Assembly (NCBI GenBank): GCA_013285985.1
Contig: JABDGR010000004.1
Coordinates: forward strand, 1 to 44,203
DNA from: Verrucomicrobiota bacterium
Lineage (GTDB): Bacteria; Verrucomicrobiota; Verrucomicrobiia; Opitutales; JABDGR01
DNA: 44,203 bases
Direction: 5' to 3'
The position numbers were made by a program, and so were the translations under genes. Positions 25,347 through 34,419 of the stretch are shown here, in pieces. Every line of letters begins with the position of its first letter. Positions within the stretch are counted from its first letter, which is position 1. The notes under the pieces were generated by a model. That model saw only the letters and a program-made list of their open reading frames with translations, was not told where the DNA came from and searched no databases.

Positions 25347-26921
25347 GTGAAAAGAAACTTTCATTTGTTTCGATGGTTGCTGGCCGGAGTTTTGCTCGGC
25401 AGTCTGGCAGGACAGGCATGGGCGGTCGCCCTAGCACCACAAAACTCGCCGCTGCAACCCACTGAGCCGAATTACGACGTGGTGGTAGAGAATTGCAAAC
25501 TCAGAAAAAACGCTGACTCAACGCGAGATTCCACCTATGTTTTCCTGGCCCCGGGTCGACATGGATACATTCCCGCAAAAGGCTACACCTTGGTGATTTG
25601 CCTGCATGGCACGGGCGACACCGCGGATAATTTCGCAAAGTTTTGGATGGCCCTGGTGAACAGTCGTCCAGATGTGGTAGTCGCGGCGGTGGAAGTCAGC
25701 GGCGTCATCGGGGGAGGATACACCTCTCGCGCCGATTTAATCTCCGCTGTCATTGATGATGCCGTCGCGAACAAGCATGTGAACCCCCGACACGTCATCC
25801 TTGCGGGATACTCCGGCGGCGCTTCCGACGCCAGCGTGGCAGCGCGTGAGCGTCCGGAATTACTGGCGGGGTTCGCTTACTTTTCACAGGGATTTTTATC
25901 CGATGAAATCACCGGAAGCTGGAAAGAAAATGCAGGCAAAATGGCGGTATATTTTAGCGCCGGGACTGAAGAGATGAATGACAAGCTGTTTGCCTTTGAA
26001 GCTGCGCGACTCAAAAACATCGGCTTCGCAAACCTTTTTACTGATCACCGCGAAGGCGGCCATCAAATGTCGATTGACCAATTCGGACAAATGACGATGC
26101 GCATGATGGAATTCTTTGCGCAGGCGTTTTCCGAAAACGATCAAAAGGAAAAAAGGACGGCAATGATGACACAAAACCCTGCACCAGCGCCCGTGGACGA
26201 ATCCGACAGGAAGGTCGTGGCCGAAAAGCGCACTGTGCAAAAAAAGGGTTTGGGTTCTTATATTTTCCTGAGCCAAGACCGAAGCAGATTTCACACCACC
26301 CAGCCATCCACACTGCTGATCTGCCTGCCGGGCCAAGGAGATTCGGCGACTGATTTTGCAAAAAATTGGATAGCGTTGGTAAATAGCCGCGCGGACGTGT
26401 TGGTCGCAGTGCCGGAGAAAGTAACCCCCAACCCCATTCAAATGGTTGCACACTACCAAAATATCGCTCAACTCGTGGCCGCAATTATTGAGGATACAGT
26501 GGTGCGTGACAATGTTGACCCAAAACATGTCATCCTGATGGGATACTCGGAAGGAGCTTGGGACGCTGGCCTCGTGCTTACGGCACATCCGGACCTTTTT
26601 GCGGGCTTTGCCGGCATTGCAACCTGTTTTCCATCCGTGGATGGCAAATCCCCTTCAAGGTTTTTCAATCCTACCGTAAAAAAAGCCGCGGAGAGGCTGG
26701 CGGTCTACTATGCCGTGGGGGCCCGGGATGAAATATTTAAGGGTTATTACTCTGACAGTGTGGCCGGGTTGAAAAATTACCGGTTTGCCAACTTCACGAG
26801 TGAAAAGCCCGATTGTGGCCACAATCTAACGCAGCTCGAAATCGCGCATATGATGACGTTTTTCGACAAGGCGCTGGCTACGAATGACCAGAAGGAACAG
26901 AAAGCGACGGCGGGCGAATAA
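25347..26921 (+). CDS. Secreted double-domain alpha/beta-hydrolase-like protein
   Basis: A 524-aa exported paralog of the 813-aa protein, starting at GTG 25347. The signal peptide ends at QAWA-VAL (about 26). Two esterase/PHB-depolymerase-like domains span about 45-260 and 290-515. Both keep the elbow: GYSGG (Ser156) and GYSEG (Ser401). Oxyanion-type loops read LHGTGD and LPGQGD. A catalytic His is seen in GGHQM (239) and CGHNL (492); Asp461 in VGARDE suits domain 2, Glu208/Asp212 domain 1. The linker VVAEKRT is shared with domain 3 of the paralog. Both domains look catalytically competent. The gene is convergent with xerC, 13 bp apart. Substrate unknown, likely an ester or carbohydrate-ester. 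Confidence 0.78.
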   Translation: MKRNFHLFRWLLAGVLLGSLAGQAWAVALAPQNSPLQPTEPNYDVVVENCKLRKNADSTRDSTYVFLAPGRHGYIPAKGYTLVICLHGTGDTADNFAKFWMALVNSRPDVVVAAVEVSGVIGGGYTSRADLISAVIDDAVANKHVNPRHVILAGYSGGASDASVAARERPELLAGFAYFSQGFLSDEITGSWKENAGKMAVYFSAGTEEMNDKLFAFEAARLKNIGFANLFTDHREGGHQMSIDQFGQMTMRMMEFFAQAFSENDQKEKRTAMMTQNPAPAPVDESDRKVVAEKRTVQKKGLGSYIFLSQDRSRFHTTQPSTLLICLPGQGDSATDFAKNWIALVNSRADVLVAVPEKVTPNPIQMVAHYQNIAQLVAAIIEDTVVRDNVDPKHVILMGYSEGAWDAGLVLTAHPDLFAGFAGIATCFPSVDGKSPSRFFNPTVKKAAERLAVYYAVGARDEIFKGYYSDSVAGLKNYRFANFTSEKPDCGHNLTQLEIAHMMTFFDKALATNDQKEQKATAGE

Positions 26922-26934
26922 ATAATCGCCTGGT

Positions 26935-27900
26935 TCACGCCCTTGGATGGGCCTTGCGGTGGGCTTCCTGGAGGCGGGCGATGCTGACGTGGGTGTAAAT
27001 CTGCGTCGTGGAAAGGCGGGCGTGGCCAAGCATTTCCTGGACAGCGCGCAGGTCAGCCCCATGGTTGAGCAGGTGCGTGGCGAAGGAATGGCGCAGCTTG
27101 TGCGGCGACAAATCGAGCGGCAGGCCGGCGAGTTTTAAAAAGGTCTTGAGCCTTAACTGCAACCAGCGCGCGGACACGGGCTTCCCATTGACCTGCGTGA
27201 TGACCGGCGCGGAGAATTCGACATTGGCCGAAAAATTGTCGCGATGCTTGCGCAAGGCTTCGACGGCGCTTTCGCCCAACGGGCAGAGCCGCTCCTTGTC
27301 CCCCTTGCCGCGCACGCGCGCGCTGCCTTCCTCCAAATCCAGCTGGCCCCACGTCAGCGTCGCGAGTTCACTCACCCGCAGACCCGCGCCGTAGAGAATC
27401 TCCAACATGATGCCGTCGCGGCTGCGGGCAAAGGCGCGGGCCTTGGCATCACTCCCCTCGCCCATTTCGTTTTCCGCGAGCTGCGCGGGCACGGCGAGGA
27501 GCGTGCGCATCTGCTCCTCGGTGAGGAATAGCGGCAGCTTTTTCGCCAACTTGGGCAGGGACAGACCCAGCCATGGACTCATCTTGGTATGTCCACGTCG
27601 CTGTAAAAACTTCCAGAAGGCCCGCAAGGCCGAGACATGCAGGTGCACCGTCCGTCGGTCGAGCAGCCGCTGGCTTTCGATGACAAAACTGCGGGCTTGC
27701 AAACGCGAGACCTGGGCGGGGTCGATAGCCTTGCCCTCGCCCTGCCGCAGCCAGGCGAAAAACCCGCGCACGGCGTGCTCGTAGTTGCGCGAGGTGTTTT
27801 TCGAGAGCCGGCGCTCGCCCCGCAATTCCTCCAAAAACGCCTCCAGGTGCGGCACGCGCTCGGGCGTTTTTACCGGGGGTGCGGGCGGGTCACCGGGCAT
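26935..27900 (-). CDS. xerC: Tyrosine recombinase, XerC type
   Basis: A 321-aa site-specific recombinase. The N-terminal SAM-like core-binding domain (about 15-105) is followed by the catalytic domain with all active-site residues: Arg175 in GAGLRVSEL, Lys199 in RGKGDKER, His267 and Arg270 in SPHKLRHSFATHLL, His293 in [10 protein letters not shown] and Tyr302 in IYTHV. Length and motifs fit XerC/XerD used for chromosome dimer resolution rather than a phage integrase; a tRNA lies 24 bp upstream, but no att repeats or cargo are seen. Its last 90 bp are duplicated at 25199-25288. Confidence 0.92.
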   Translation of the reverse strand: MPGDPPAPPVKTPERVPHLEAFLEELRGERRLSKNTSRNYEHAVRGFFAWLRQGEGKAIDPAQVSRLQARSFVIESQRLLDRRTVHLHVSALRAFWKFLQRRGHTKMSPWLGLSLPKLAKKLPLFLTEEQMRTLLAVPAQLAENEMGEGSDAKARAFARSRDGIMLEILYGAGLRVSELATLTWGQLDLEEGSARVRGKGDKERLCPLGESAVEALRKHRDNFSANVEFSAPVITQVNGKPVSARWLQLRLKTFLKLAGLPLDLSPHKLRHSFATHLLNHGADLRAVQEMLGHARLSTTQIYTHVSIARLQEAHRKAHPRA

Positions 27901-27924
27901 GGCAGGCGGTTTGAGCGGGGAAAA

Positions 27925-27999
27925 TGGAGGTGCGGGTCGGAATCGAACCGACGAATGGGAGTTTTGCAGACTCCGGCCTTACCACTTGGCTACCGCACC
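27925..27999 (-). tRNA. tRNA-Cys (GCA)
   Basis: A complete cloverleaf of 75 nt with encoded CCA. The acceptor stem is GGTGCGG/CCGCACC, the anticodon arm GGAGT-CTGCAAA-ACTCC gives anticodon GCA, and the T arm is GTCGG-TTCGATT-CCGAC. The discriminator base is T(U), as expected for tRNA-Cys. Confidence 0.96.
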
Positions 28000-28069
28000 G
28001 AAAATGAAACGGCCCAGGCGGATACTACACCCGACCCGGGCCGGCTTTTCAAGCGCATTCCGCAAGGGC

Positions 28070-29065
28070 TTAGAACCGGAAGGTCAGGGCCGCCTTGAGG
28101 CGGTAAGTCGGCACGGCCTGGAACCCCGGGTCGTAGTGGGTCGCCACCGGCACCTCCAGCGCCACATTGGCGGTGAAATGCTGGTTCCAGGTGAAGAGCA
28201 CCTTCGGTCCGAGGCTGACCGACTTGCCGGCGGTATCATTGGTAACAGTACCCTGCACCGTGTCGGCGCCCTTGTATTCACCCGTGGCCAGCAATTGCAG
28301 GCTGAGCGCGTAATCGTCATTTTCAATCAACCGGTAACCCGGGCCGGTGGACCAACTGAATTCGTTGGCGTAACGGTAGCCGAAGCTGCCGGTGCCGCGG
28401 ATGGCGTAGTCGGCATCGGCGGTGTAAAACCAGCGCTGCCAGTTCAGGTTGACGCCGGTGGCGAGAATGCCGTCATACGAGCCGCTGCCGAGGGCGACGT
28501 CATGGCCGCCGATGGCGCTGAAGGGCCCGTTTAACGGTGAGACCAGGCTCGTGCCCGGTGCCTCCAACGCCAGCAGGCCGGAATCGCCCGTCGGCAGTTT
28601 GACGCCGCCGGAGACGCGCCAGGTGTAACCCCAGTCCGCCTGTTCATCCCGCGCAACGATGTAATTCGCCACCACCGACACATCGCCCAAGCCATCCGAT
28701 TGCCCGTTGTCCATCGCGGTGCCGGCGTTGTTCATCACCCGGTACCAGCGGTAGATGTAGGGCACGTTGACCTGTACGCCGAGACGGTCGTTGATTTGGT
28801 AGCCGAGGATGAATTGGGTGATGGAACTGCGCTCGAATTGGTCGAGCGAAGCGCCAGCCGGCACGTTTTTCAAGGTGTCGTAGTCGGTAAACTGCTCCGC
28901 CACTGAGGCAAAGAAGTACGGTTGTTGCAGGGCGGTACTGTGACCGTAAAGCGACAGGCCGTTAAGCACGCCGGGTTCGCAGAATTCGCAGCCACAGGTG
29001 TCGCACGCGCGGGTCGAGGTGATTGCGAGAATTATCAAGGAGAACGGTATTAAATGGTTTTTCAT
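28070..29065 (-). CDS. Outer-membrane barrel-like protein with Cys-rich N-terminus
   Basis: A 331-aa exported protein. A signal peptide (MKNHLIPFSLIILAITSTRA) is followed at once by CDTCGCEFCEPG, four Cys in nine residues. The rest alternates short amphipathic strands, with many Tyr/Trp/Gly, and ends in LTFRF; a terminal Phe is the outer-membrane barrel sorting signal. It resembles the family annotated as transporter or phenol meta-pathway MetA-like, whose substrates are poorly defined. The Cys cluster may bind metal or form disulfides in the periplasm. Upstream on the same strand, 187 bp away, is a second Cys-containing exported protein. Confidence 0.7.
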   Translation of the reverse strand: MKNHLIPFSLIILAITSTRACDTCGCEFCEPGVLNGLSLYGHSTALQQPYFFASVAEQFTDYDTLKNVPAGASLDQFERSSITQFILGYQINDRLGVQVNVPYIYRWYRVMNNAGTAMDNGQSDGLGDVSVVANYIVARDEQADWGYTWRVSGGVKLPTGDSGLLALEAPGTSLVSPLNGPFSAIGGHDVALGSGSYDGILATGVNLNWQRWFYTADADYAIRGTGSFGYRYANEFSWSTGPGYRLIENDDYALSLQLLATGEYKGADTVQGTVTNDTAGKSVSLGPKVLFTWNQHFTANVALEVPVATHYDPGFQAVPTYRLKAALTFRF

Positions 29066-29229
29066 GGAATTGCCCCGAAGTCGCCACCACTTCGATGGAA
29101 GGATGGCTAAAATGGATGATCTATCCCTCTATTTTCACCAGCAGGCGCACGCCGCCGCGCGGGTACGCCGAAATTGGGACCATACGGAACACGCCGAACA
29201 TTGCGTATCAACCGGCCCAAACCATCAAA

Positions 29230-29247
29230 CCCCGGGCTAGACCGGGG
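29230..29247 (-). terminator. Putative terminator after the CxxC protein gene
   Basis: On the minus strand a CCCCGG/CCGGGG stem with a 6-nt loop TCTAGC begins 5 nt after the stop codon at 29253 and is followed by TTTGATGGTTT. The stem is strong but short, and the T-run is only three residues. Confidence 0.45.
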
Positions 29248-29252
29248 CGCAA

Positions 29253-29678
29253 TTACGCCAGCCGGGGCGGCGGTGTTTCGGGCTGGGCAATTTCCACCGG
29301 TAGTTTTATCGACATCTCCAACCATTGCCCGGTTTGCGCCACAGGCTGGTCCAGCGCCAAGGCTGCCAGCTTGGGCAGGGGCAGGAGGATTGTCCGCTCG
29401 GACTGGTTTTGCATTCCGTCGAGGTTGTGGCGCTCTTTCTCGGCCGTCTGGACGGCTTTGCACAGCGAGCAGGGATATTCACCGCTAAAGGTGATTTTCC
29501 AGGCAACACTTGTGGAATAATTCTCGCGGTAGTGGGCATACATCCGCGACCAGGCGACCGCCTGCACCAGCGGCAAATGCAAATTTCCTGCCATCGCCAC
29601 CGCGATGATCAACAGTACCGCAAAACTCTTTTGGAAAGCCGGACGCACGCAGCCCGACTTTAGCTCTCCGTCCCTCAT
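29253..29678 (-). CDS. Small exported or membrane-anchored CxxC protein, unknown function
   Basis: A 141-aa protein with a hydrophobic segment at about 18-40 (SFAVLLIIAVAMAGNLHLPL), either signal peptide or anchor. The conserved-looking core is AWSRMYAHY, then TFSGEYPCSLCKAVQTAEKE, with a CxxC pair at about 70-73. The C-terminus is Pro-rich. I recall similar small PCxLCKAI proteins near metal-efflux genes in related bacteria, but cannot confirm that here. Its neighbour at 28070-29065 also has a periplasmic Cys cluster, suggesting a shared metal or redox role. Confidence 0.6.
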   Translation of the reverse strand: MRDGELKSGCVRPAFQKSFAVLLIIAVAMAGNLHLPLVQAVAWSRMYAHYRENYSTSVAWKITFSGEYPCSLCKAVQTAEKERHNLDGMQNQSERTILLPLPKLAALALDQPVAQTGQWLEMSIKLPVEIAQPETPPPRLA

Positions 29679-29792
29679 CTGTCAACCGATCCGCGCAGTA
29701 TCAGAAAGTCGAATGTACACGGTTAAACCGCCATTTTTGCTTGCCCGGCGAGGGGTAAATTGAAATTATCTCCCTTTTGACGGTTCCCCTTT

Positions 29793-29867
<75 letters not shown>

Positions 29868-29895
29868 TTTTTATCACCCTGCCGCGCATTTTCCC

Positions 29896-30852
29896 ATGAA
29901 CGGCGACTCCTGTTGCACCCCCACCCGCGCGCCGGGCATAGGCACACTGATACCCGCCGCGCTGACGAACGACTTGGTGCGCACAACGCGGGGCGCGTTG
30001 AAGGGCCTGCAGCCGATTCCCGGCGGGGAATTTCTCATGGGTGCCAACGACGCCGATGGCTGGCCAAACGACGGCGAGGGCCCGGTGCGCGCCATCACCC
30101 TCCAGCCGTTTCATATCGACGCCGGTTGTGTGACCAACGAGCAATTTAACGATTTCGTCAATGCCACGGGCTACAAGACCGAGGCGGAGCGCTTTGGCTG
30201 GTCGTTTGTATTTTGTCTTTTTCTATCACGCGGGTTGCTGGCGCGCGTGACACAGCGAGTGGCAGGCAGCGAGTGGTGGTGCCGGGTCGAGGGCGCGCAT
30301 TGGCGTCACCCCGAAGGCGAAGGCTCGAACATTAAAAAACGCTGGAGCCACCCGGTCGTGCATGTGTCCTGGAACGACGCACAGGCGTATTGCAACTGGA
30401 CAGGCAAACGCCTGCCGACGGAGGCCGAATGGGAATGTGCCGCGCGCGGCGGCCTCGTGCAAAAGCGCTTTCCGTGGGGCGACGAACTCACCCCCCGGGG
30501 CCGACACATGTGCAACATCTGGCAAGGCCCTTTTCCGAACCACGACACCGCAGAAGATGGTTACAGCGGCACCGCACCGGCGAAAAGTTTTCCCGCCAAT
30601 GGCTTCGGTCTCTACAACATGGCCGGCAACGTCTGGGAATGGTGCCACGACTGGTTCAGCCGGGATTTTCATGTAACCGGCCTGCGCATTGATCCCGCCG
30701 GCCCGCCCACCGGTGAGCGCAAGGTCGTGCGCGGCGGCAGCTACCTGTGCCACCATTCCTATTGTAACCGCTACCGCGTCGGCGCACGCATCGGCAACAC
30801 GCCCGACAGCTCGACCGGCAACACGGGCTTCCGCTGCGTGCGGGATGCGTGA
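29896..30852 (+). CDS. Formylglycine-generating enzyme (sulfatase-modifying factor)
   Basis: A 318-aa oxygenase that converts a sulfatase active-site Cys to formylglycine, activating type I sulfatases. The FGE fold begins with IPGGEFLMGAND (about 41-52). The segment SEWWCRVEGAHWRHPEG and the WSHPVVHVSWNDAQAYCNW block match authentic aerobic FGE. Both catalytic copper-binding cysteines are present, Cys285 and Cys290 in GGSYLCHHSYCNRYR, which separates it from the many FGE-fold proteins lacking them. No signal peptide is seen, so it probably acts on nascent sulfatases in the cytoplasm. No sulfatase gene is in the window. Convergent with the ytf operon. Confidence 0.92.
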   Translation: MNGDSCCTPTRAPGIGTLIPAALTNDLVRTTRGALKGLQPIPGGEFLMGANDADGWPNDGEGPVRAITLQPFHIDAGCVTNEQFNDFVNATGYKTEAERFGWSFVFCLFLSRGLLARVTQRVAGSEWWCRVEGAHWRHPEGEGSNIKKRWSHPVVHVSWNDAQAYCNWTGKRLPTEAEWECAARGGLVQKRFPWGDELTPRGRHMCNIWQGPFPNHDTAEDGYSGTAPAKSFPANGFGLYNMAGNVWEWCHDWFSRDFHVTGLRIDPAGPPTGERKVVRGGSYLCHHSYCNRYRVGARIGNTPDSSTGNTGFRCVRDA

Positions 30853-30878
30853 TTGGGAAATTTTTCCCGCCAGCGGTC

Positions 30879-31853
30879 TTACGGCAACCGCTTTTGCGTG
30901 GCGCGTAGGAGGAGGCGCTGGAAGAGAATGAACCCAAGGAGGAGCGCGCCGGTAATGATGCGCGTCCACCAGGAACTCAAGGAGCCATCGAACGTAATGG
31001 CAGATTGAATGGTGCCGATGATGAGGAAGCCCAGGAGCGTGCCGAGCATGTGGCCGCGCCCACCGGTGAGCAACGTGCCGCCGATGACCACGGTGGCGAT
31101 GGCGTCGAGCTCCAAGCCGATGCCGTAAGTCGAATCACCGCCGCTGACGAGGGTGCTGACCAGTCCGGCCAGCGCCGCACCTGCGCCGCACAATGCATAG
31201 ACGGCAATTTTCGTCACGCCGACGGGCAAACCCATCAACAGCGCGGATTGCTCGTTGCCGCCAATGGCCAGCAGGTTTCTGCCAAAGCGAGTGTGCTGGG
31301 CCAGCACATAACCGAACGCCAGAACGACCAGAAAAACGTAGGCGGGTAAAGGGTGGATGGTGTCGCCGCCGATTTTGGCCGTATCACGCGAGAGCTTGAG
31401 GAAAAGTTCGTTGTGGATGTCAATGCTGTCGGTGCTCATCCAATAGGCGCAACCGCGCGCGAAGAACATCCCGGCGAGGGTGACCAGGAACGCGGGTTGT
31501 TTAAAATAATGGATAAGGGCACCCATCGCCGCGCCAAAAGCGGTGCCGATGGCCAGCGACGCCAAAATCACCAGCAGTGGATTCATCCCGTGCTTTTCGA
31601 TGAGCACGGCGGCAAAGATATTCGTGAAGGCGGCCACCGCACCGACGGAAAGGTCAATGCCGCCGGAAAAAATCACCAGCGTCATACCGACGGCGATGAT
31701 GCCCAGGCAGGCATTGCCGATGAAAAGATTGGCAACGTTGGGAGCGGAGGCGAAATTGACCTCGTGGTAGCGCCAGCCTGCGGCCGCAAACAGCAGGAGG
31801 AAGATGCCGGCCGTCACCAACTGCGGCAGGCGTTGGCGGAATAGCGAGTTCAT
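30879..31853 (-). CDS. yjfF: Furanose ABC transporter permease, YjfF type
   Basis: A 324-aa inner-membrane permease of the ribose/galactofuranose family with about eight to ten membrane segments. ATG 31853 overlaps the upstream permease stop by 4 bp (ATGA), so it is chosen over 31916. Family motifs include GMTLVIFSGGIDLSVGAV near residue 57 and GLELDAIATVVIGGTLLTGG near residue 245. It pairs with YtfT as a heterodimeric channel. It is the last gene of the sugar operon, 26 bp from the convergent FGE gene. Confidence 0.9.
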   Translation of the reverse strand: MNSLFRQRLPQLVTAGIFLLLFAAAGWRYHEVNFASAPNVANLFIGNACLGIIAVGMTLVIFSGGIDLSVGAVAAFTNIFAAVLIEKHGMNPLLVILASLAIGTAFGAAMGALIHYFKQPAFLVTLAGMFFARGCAYWMSTDSIDIHNELFLKLSRDTAKIGGDTIHPLPAYVFLVVLAFGYVLAQHTRFGRNLLAIGGNEQSALLMGLPVGVTKIAVYALCGAGAALAGLVSTLVSGGDSTYGIGLELDAIATVVIGGTLLTGGRGHMLGTLLGFLIIGTIQSAITFDGSLSSWWTRIITGALLLGFILFQRLLLRATQKRLP

Positions 31854-32854
31854 GCGGAAGCCCTCCGGAACAAGCCGCCGAACCAGCGGCGCGTGGTTTC
31901 TGATTGCAACAGACACACAATGACGATGAGCACCGCCTTGGGCACGGGCGCAACCTGCGAACGGACCTGGTCGTAATACATCGTCTCCGTCAAAGTTTGC
32001 AGCAGGAGCGCCCCGAAATAAGTGCCGAGCAGGTTGAACCGTCCGCCGCTGAGCGCCGTGCCGCCAAGGACTACGGCAAAAATGGCATCGAGTTCCATGT
32101 TCAGGCCATCGTGCAGCGGGTTAGCATTTTTGATATCGGACGAGGCCAGGATGCCCGCCACCGCCGCGCATAGACCACATGCGACGTAGGCCAGGCACTT
32201 CACGCGCGCCGTCGCCAGACCGGCGAAGCGGCTGGCCGTTTCATTGTCACCCGCAGCTTCGATGAACAAGCCCGTGGCGCTGCGCCGCAGCCCCAGCCAC
32301 GCCGCCAGATACAGCACCGTGACCAAAATCGGCGGAAGGGGCAGGCCGAATAAAAAGCCATTGCCAAGAAAGGTGTAATGTGTGTCGTCGATTCTCACTT
32401 GAAAACCGCCGGTGACGAGCTGCGCGATGCCGCGGCCGGAGACCATCAACACCAACGTGGCGACGATCGGCTGGATGCGCGCCCAGGAGATCAACAGACC
32501 GTTGACCAGCCCGCACAGCAGCCCGACACCCAGGCCCGCCACCAGTACGAGCGCCAGTGAATGGCCTTGCTGCAATAGCGTGGCCGCCACCGCCGCGACA
32601 ATCGCCATGACCGAACCAACGGACAAATCGATGCCGCCTGTGGCGATGACCAGCGTCATGCCGAGCGCCAGCACCAAACAAATCGATCCGTTCTTGAAAA
32701 TGTCCACCATCGCGCCCACGTAATGCCCGTCTCTCACGGTCAGCGAAAAAAACTCCTTGCTGAACGCCAGGTTGACCAGCGCCAGCAGCAGCAAACCTGC
32801 CAGCGGCCAGAGCGCGGGCGATTTCAGCCAGGAACGATGGCGGGGCTCACTCAT
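31850..32854 (-). CDS. ytfT: Furanose ABC transporter permease, YtfT type
   Basis: A 334-aa permease. ATG 32854 overlaps the ATPase stop by 8 bp and is chosen over an upstream start at 33088 that lies inside the ATPase gene. Motifs include GMTLVIATGGIDLSVGSV and NMELDAIFAVVLGGTALSGG. Partner of the YjfF-type permease that follows with a 4-bp overlap. The tight spacing indicates one translationally coupled transcript. Confidence 0.9.
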   Translation of the reverse strand: MSEPRHRSWLKSPALWPLAGLLLLALVNLAFSKEFFSLTVRDGHYVGAMVDIFKNGSICLVLALGMTLVIATGGIDLSVGSVMAIVAAVAATLLQQGHSLALVLVAGLGVGLLCGLVNGLLISWARIQPIVATLVLMVSGRGIAQLVTGGFQVRIDDTHYTFLGNGFLFGLPLPPILVTVLYLAAWLGLRRSATGLFIEAAGDNETASRFAGLATARVKCLAYVACGLCAAVAGILASSDIKNANPLHDGLNMELDAIFAVVLGGTALSGGRFNLLGTYFGALLLQTLTETMYYDQVRSQVAPVPKAVLIVIVCLLQSETTRRWFGGLFRRASA

Positions 32855-34403
32855 GGGTCTTGGCCACCCCGGCCATTTCATGCAGCAGGCGGTGCAATTC
32901 CATTTCGCCTCCGGAAAGTTCTGCGACTTTGCGCCGGTCACGCAAAACGGCGATGCGGGTGCTATTGCGCACGACCTCCTCAATTTCCGAGGAAATAAAC
33001 AGGACGGCGACACCGTCCGCGCGCAGTTTGGCAATGAGCTGCTCGATTTCCGCCTTGGCGCCAACGTCAATGCCGCGCGTCGGCTCATCGAGGATGATGA
33101 GCGCAGGTTGCGTGGCTAGCCAACGCGCGAGGAGAACCTTTTGCTGATTGCCGCCAGAAAGGTTTTTAATCGGCGTCTCGGGACTGCCGGTTTTGATGCG
33201 CAGGGCCTGGATGTAATGGGTGCAAAGCCTCCCCTGTTCCGCACGAGAAAGCGTGTTCCACGCGCCCCGCTTAGCCTGCAGGGCGAAAATGATGTTCTCG
33301 CGCACTGAAAGATTCGGCAGGATGCCCTCGGTCTTGCGGTCCTCCGAGCAGAAGGCCAGACCTTTTTGCACGGCGGCCCGCGGGGAGGAAATCTTCATCG
33401 GCTGCCCGCGCAGTTTGATTTCACCCGTGTCAGCGCGATCGATGCCAAAAAGCAGGCGCGCGGTTTCGGTGCGCCCGGAACCGAGCAGACCCGCGAGACC
33501 AGTGACTTCGCCGGAGCGCAACGTCAAGTCGAGGGGGTGCACCGCACCGCGCCGGCCCAGTTGGCAGGCCTCCAGCAATGGCACAGTTGTTTCGGAAGAT
33601 GGACGGCCTCCAACCGCGGCTGATCTCCCACCCTCTGCGGCATGGCCTTCTTCGTCGCTTACTTCGCGGCCAAGCATTTTACTGACGAGCTGGAGGCGAC
33701 CAAGCCCCGCCGTCGGGTATTCGCCGACGAATTCACCGTTGTGCAGGACGGTGATGCAGTCAGTGACTTCGTAAACCTGATCCAGAAAATGCGTGACGAA
33801 TATGATGCCCAGGCCCGCCACCCGCAGCTGGCGCATGATTTTGAACAACTCGTCCACTTCTTTTTCGTCGAGACTAGCGGTCGGCTCGTCGAGCACGAGG
33901 AGCTTGGCCTGCAAGTCCAGGGCGCGGGCGATAGCGACCATCTGCTGAATAGCCAGTGGCAAAGAACCCAGCTCGGCATCCACGTCCACTTCAATTTCCA
34001 GCCGCGCCAGCGCAATGCGGGCATGGCGACGTAATGCGCTCCAGTTGAGGAAACCGAATTTCCCCGGCTGCCGGCCCAGGCCGATATTTTCTGCGACTGA
34101 GAGCGTTGGAATCAAATTCACTTCCTGATAAACTGTGCTGATGCCGAGTCGCTCGGCGTCACGCGGCGAAGCGGGGCGGATGGGCTGGCTAGCCAGGCGA
34201 ATGTCGCCTTCATCCGGCGCATAGACGCCCGTGAGCACCTTTATCAGTGTGGATTTGCCCGCGCCATTTTCACCGAGCAAGGCGTGGATTTGACCTGCGC
34301 GCACGGTGAAATCCACTCCGGAAAGCGCGATCACGCCGGGAAATTTCTTCCCAACGCCACGCATGGCGAGCAGGGGCGGCGTTGACGGCTCGACGGCGGC
34401 CAT
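32847..34403 (-). CDS. ytfR: Furanose ABC transporter dual ATP-binding protein, YtfR type
   Basis: A 518-aa protein with two ABC domains in tandem, as in RbsA/MglA/YtfR. Domain 1 has Walker A GENGAGKST (about residue 44) and Walker B LLVLDEPTASLDE. Domain 2 (about 275 onward) has the degenerate P-loop GLLGSGRTETARLLFG normal for the family, signature LSGGNQQKVLLARWL and Walker B LIILDEPTRGIDVGAK. It powers the two permeases encoded downstream. The gap to the binding-protein gene upstream is 16 bp. Confidence 0.93.
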   Translation of the reverse strand: MAAVEPSTPPLLAMRGVGKKFPGVIALSGVDFTVRAGQIHALLGENGAGKSTLIKVLTGVYAPDEGDIRLASQPIRPASPRDAERLGISTVYQEVNLIPTLSVAENIGLGRQPGKFGFLNWSALRRHARIALARLEIEVDVDAELGSLPLAIQQMVAIARALDLQAKLLVLDEPTASLDEKEVDELFKIMRQLRVAGLGIIFVTHFLDQVYEVTDCITVLHNGEFVGEYPTAGLGRLQLVSKMLGREVSDEEGHAAEGGRSAAVGGRPSSETTVPLLEACQLGRRGAVHPLDLTLRSGEVTGLAGLLGSGRTETARLLFGIDRADTGEIKLRGQPMKISSPRAAVQKGLAFCSEDRKTEGILPNLSVRENIIFALQAKRGAWNTLSRAEQGRLCTHYIQALRIKTGSPETPIKNLSGGNQQKVLLARWLATQPALIILDEPTRGIDVGAKAEIEQLIAKLRADGVAVLFISSEIEEVVRNSTRIAVLRDRRKVAELSGGEMELHRLLHEMAGVAKTHE

Positions 34404-34419
34404 GCGGTTGGGGGCGCGG

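Noticed and set aside
26935-27999. xerC beside tRNA-Cys as an integrated genomic island
   Set aside because: The recombinase looks like housekeeping XerC, no repeated tRNA 3' end is visible, and neighbours are not phage or plasmid genes.
32854-33088. N-terminal extension of the YtfT-type permease
   Set aside because: The extension lies within the ATPase gene, has no membrane-protein character, and the ATG at 32854 gives a normal 8-bp operon overlap.
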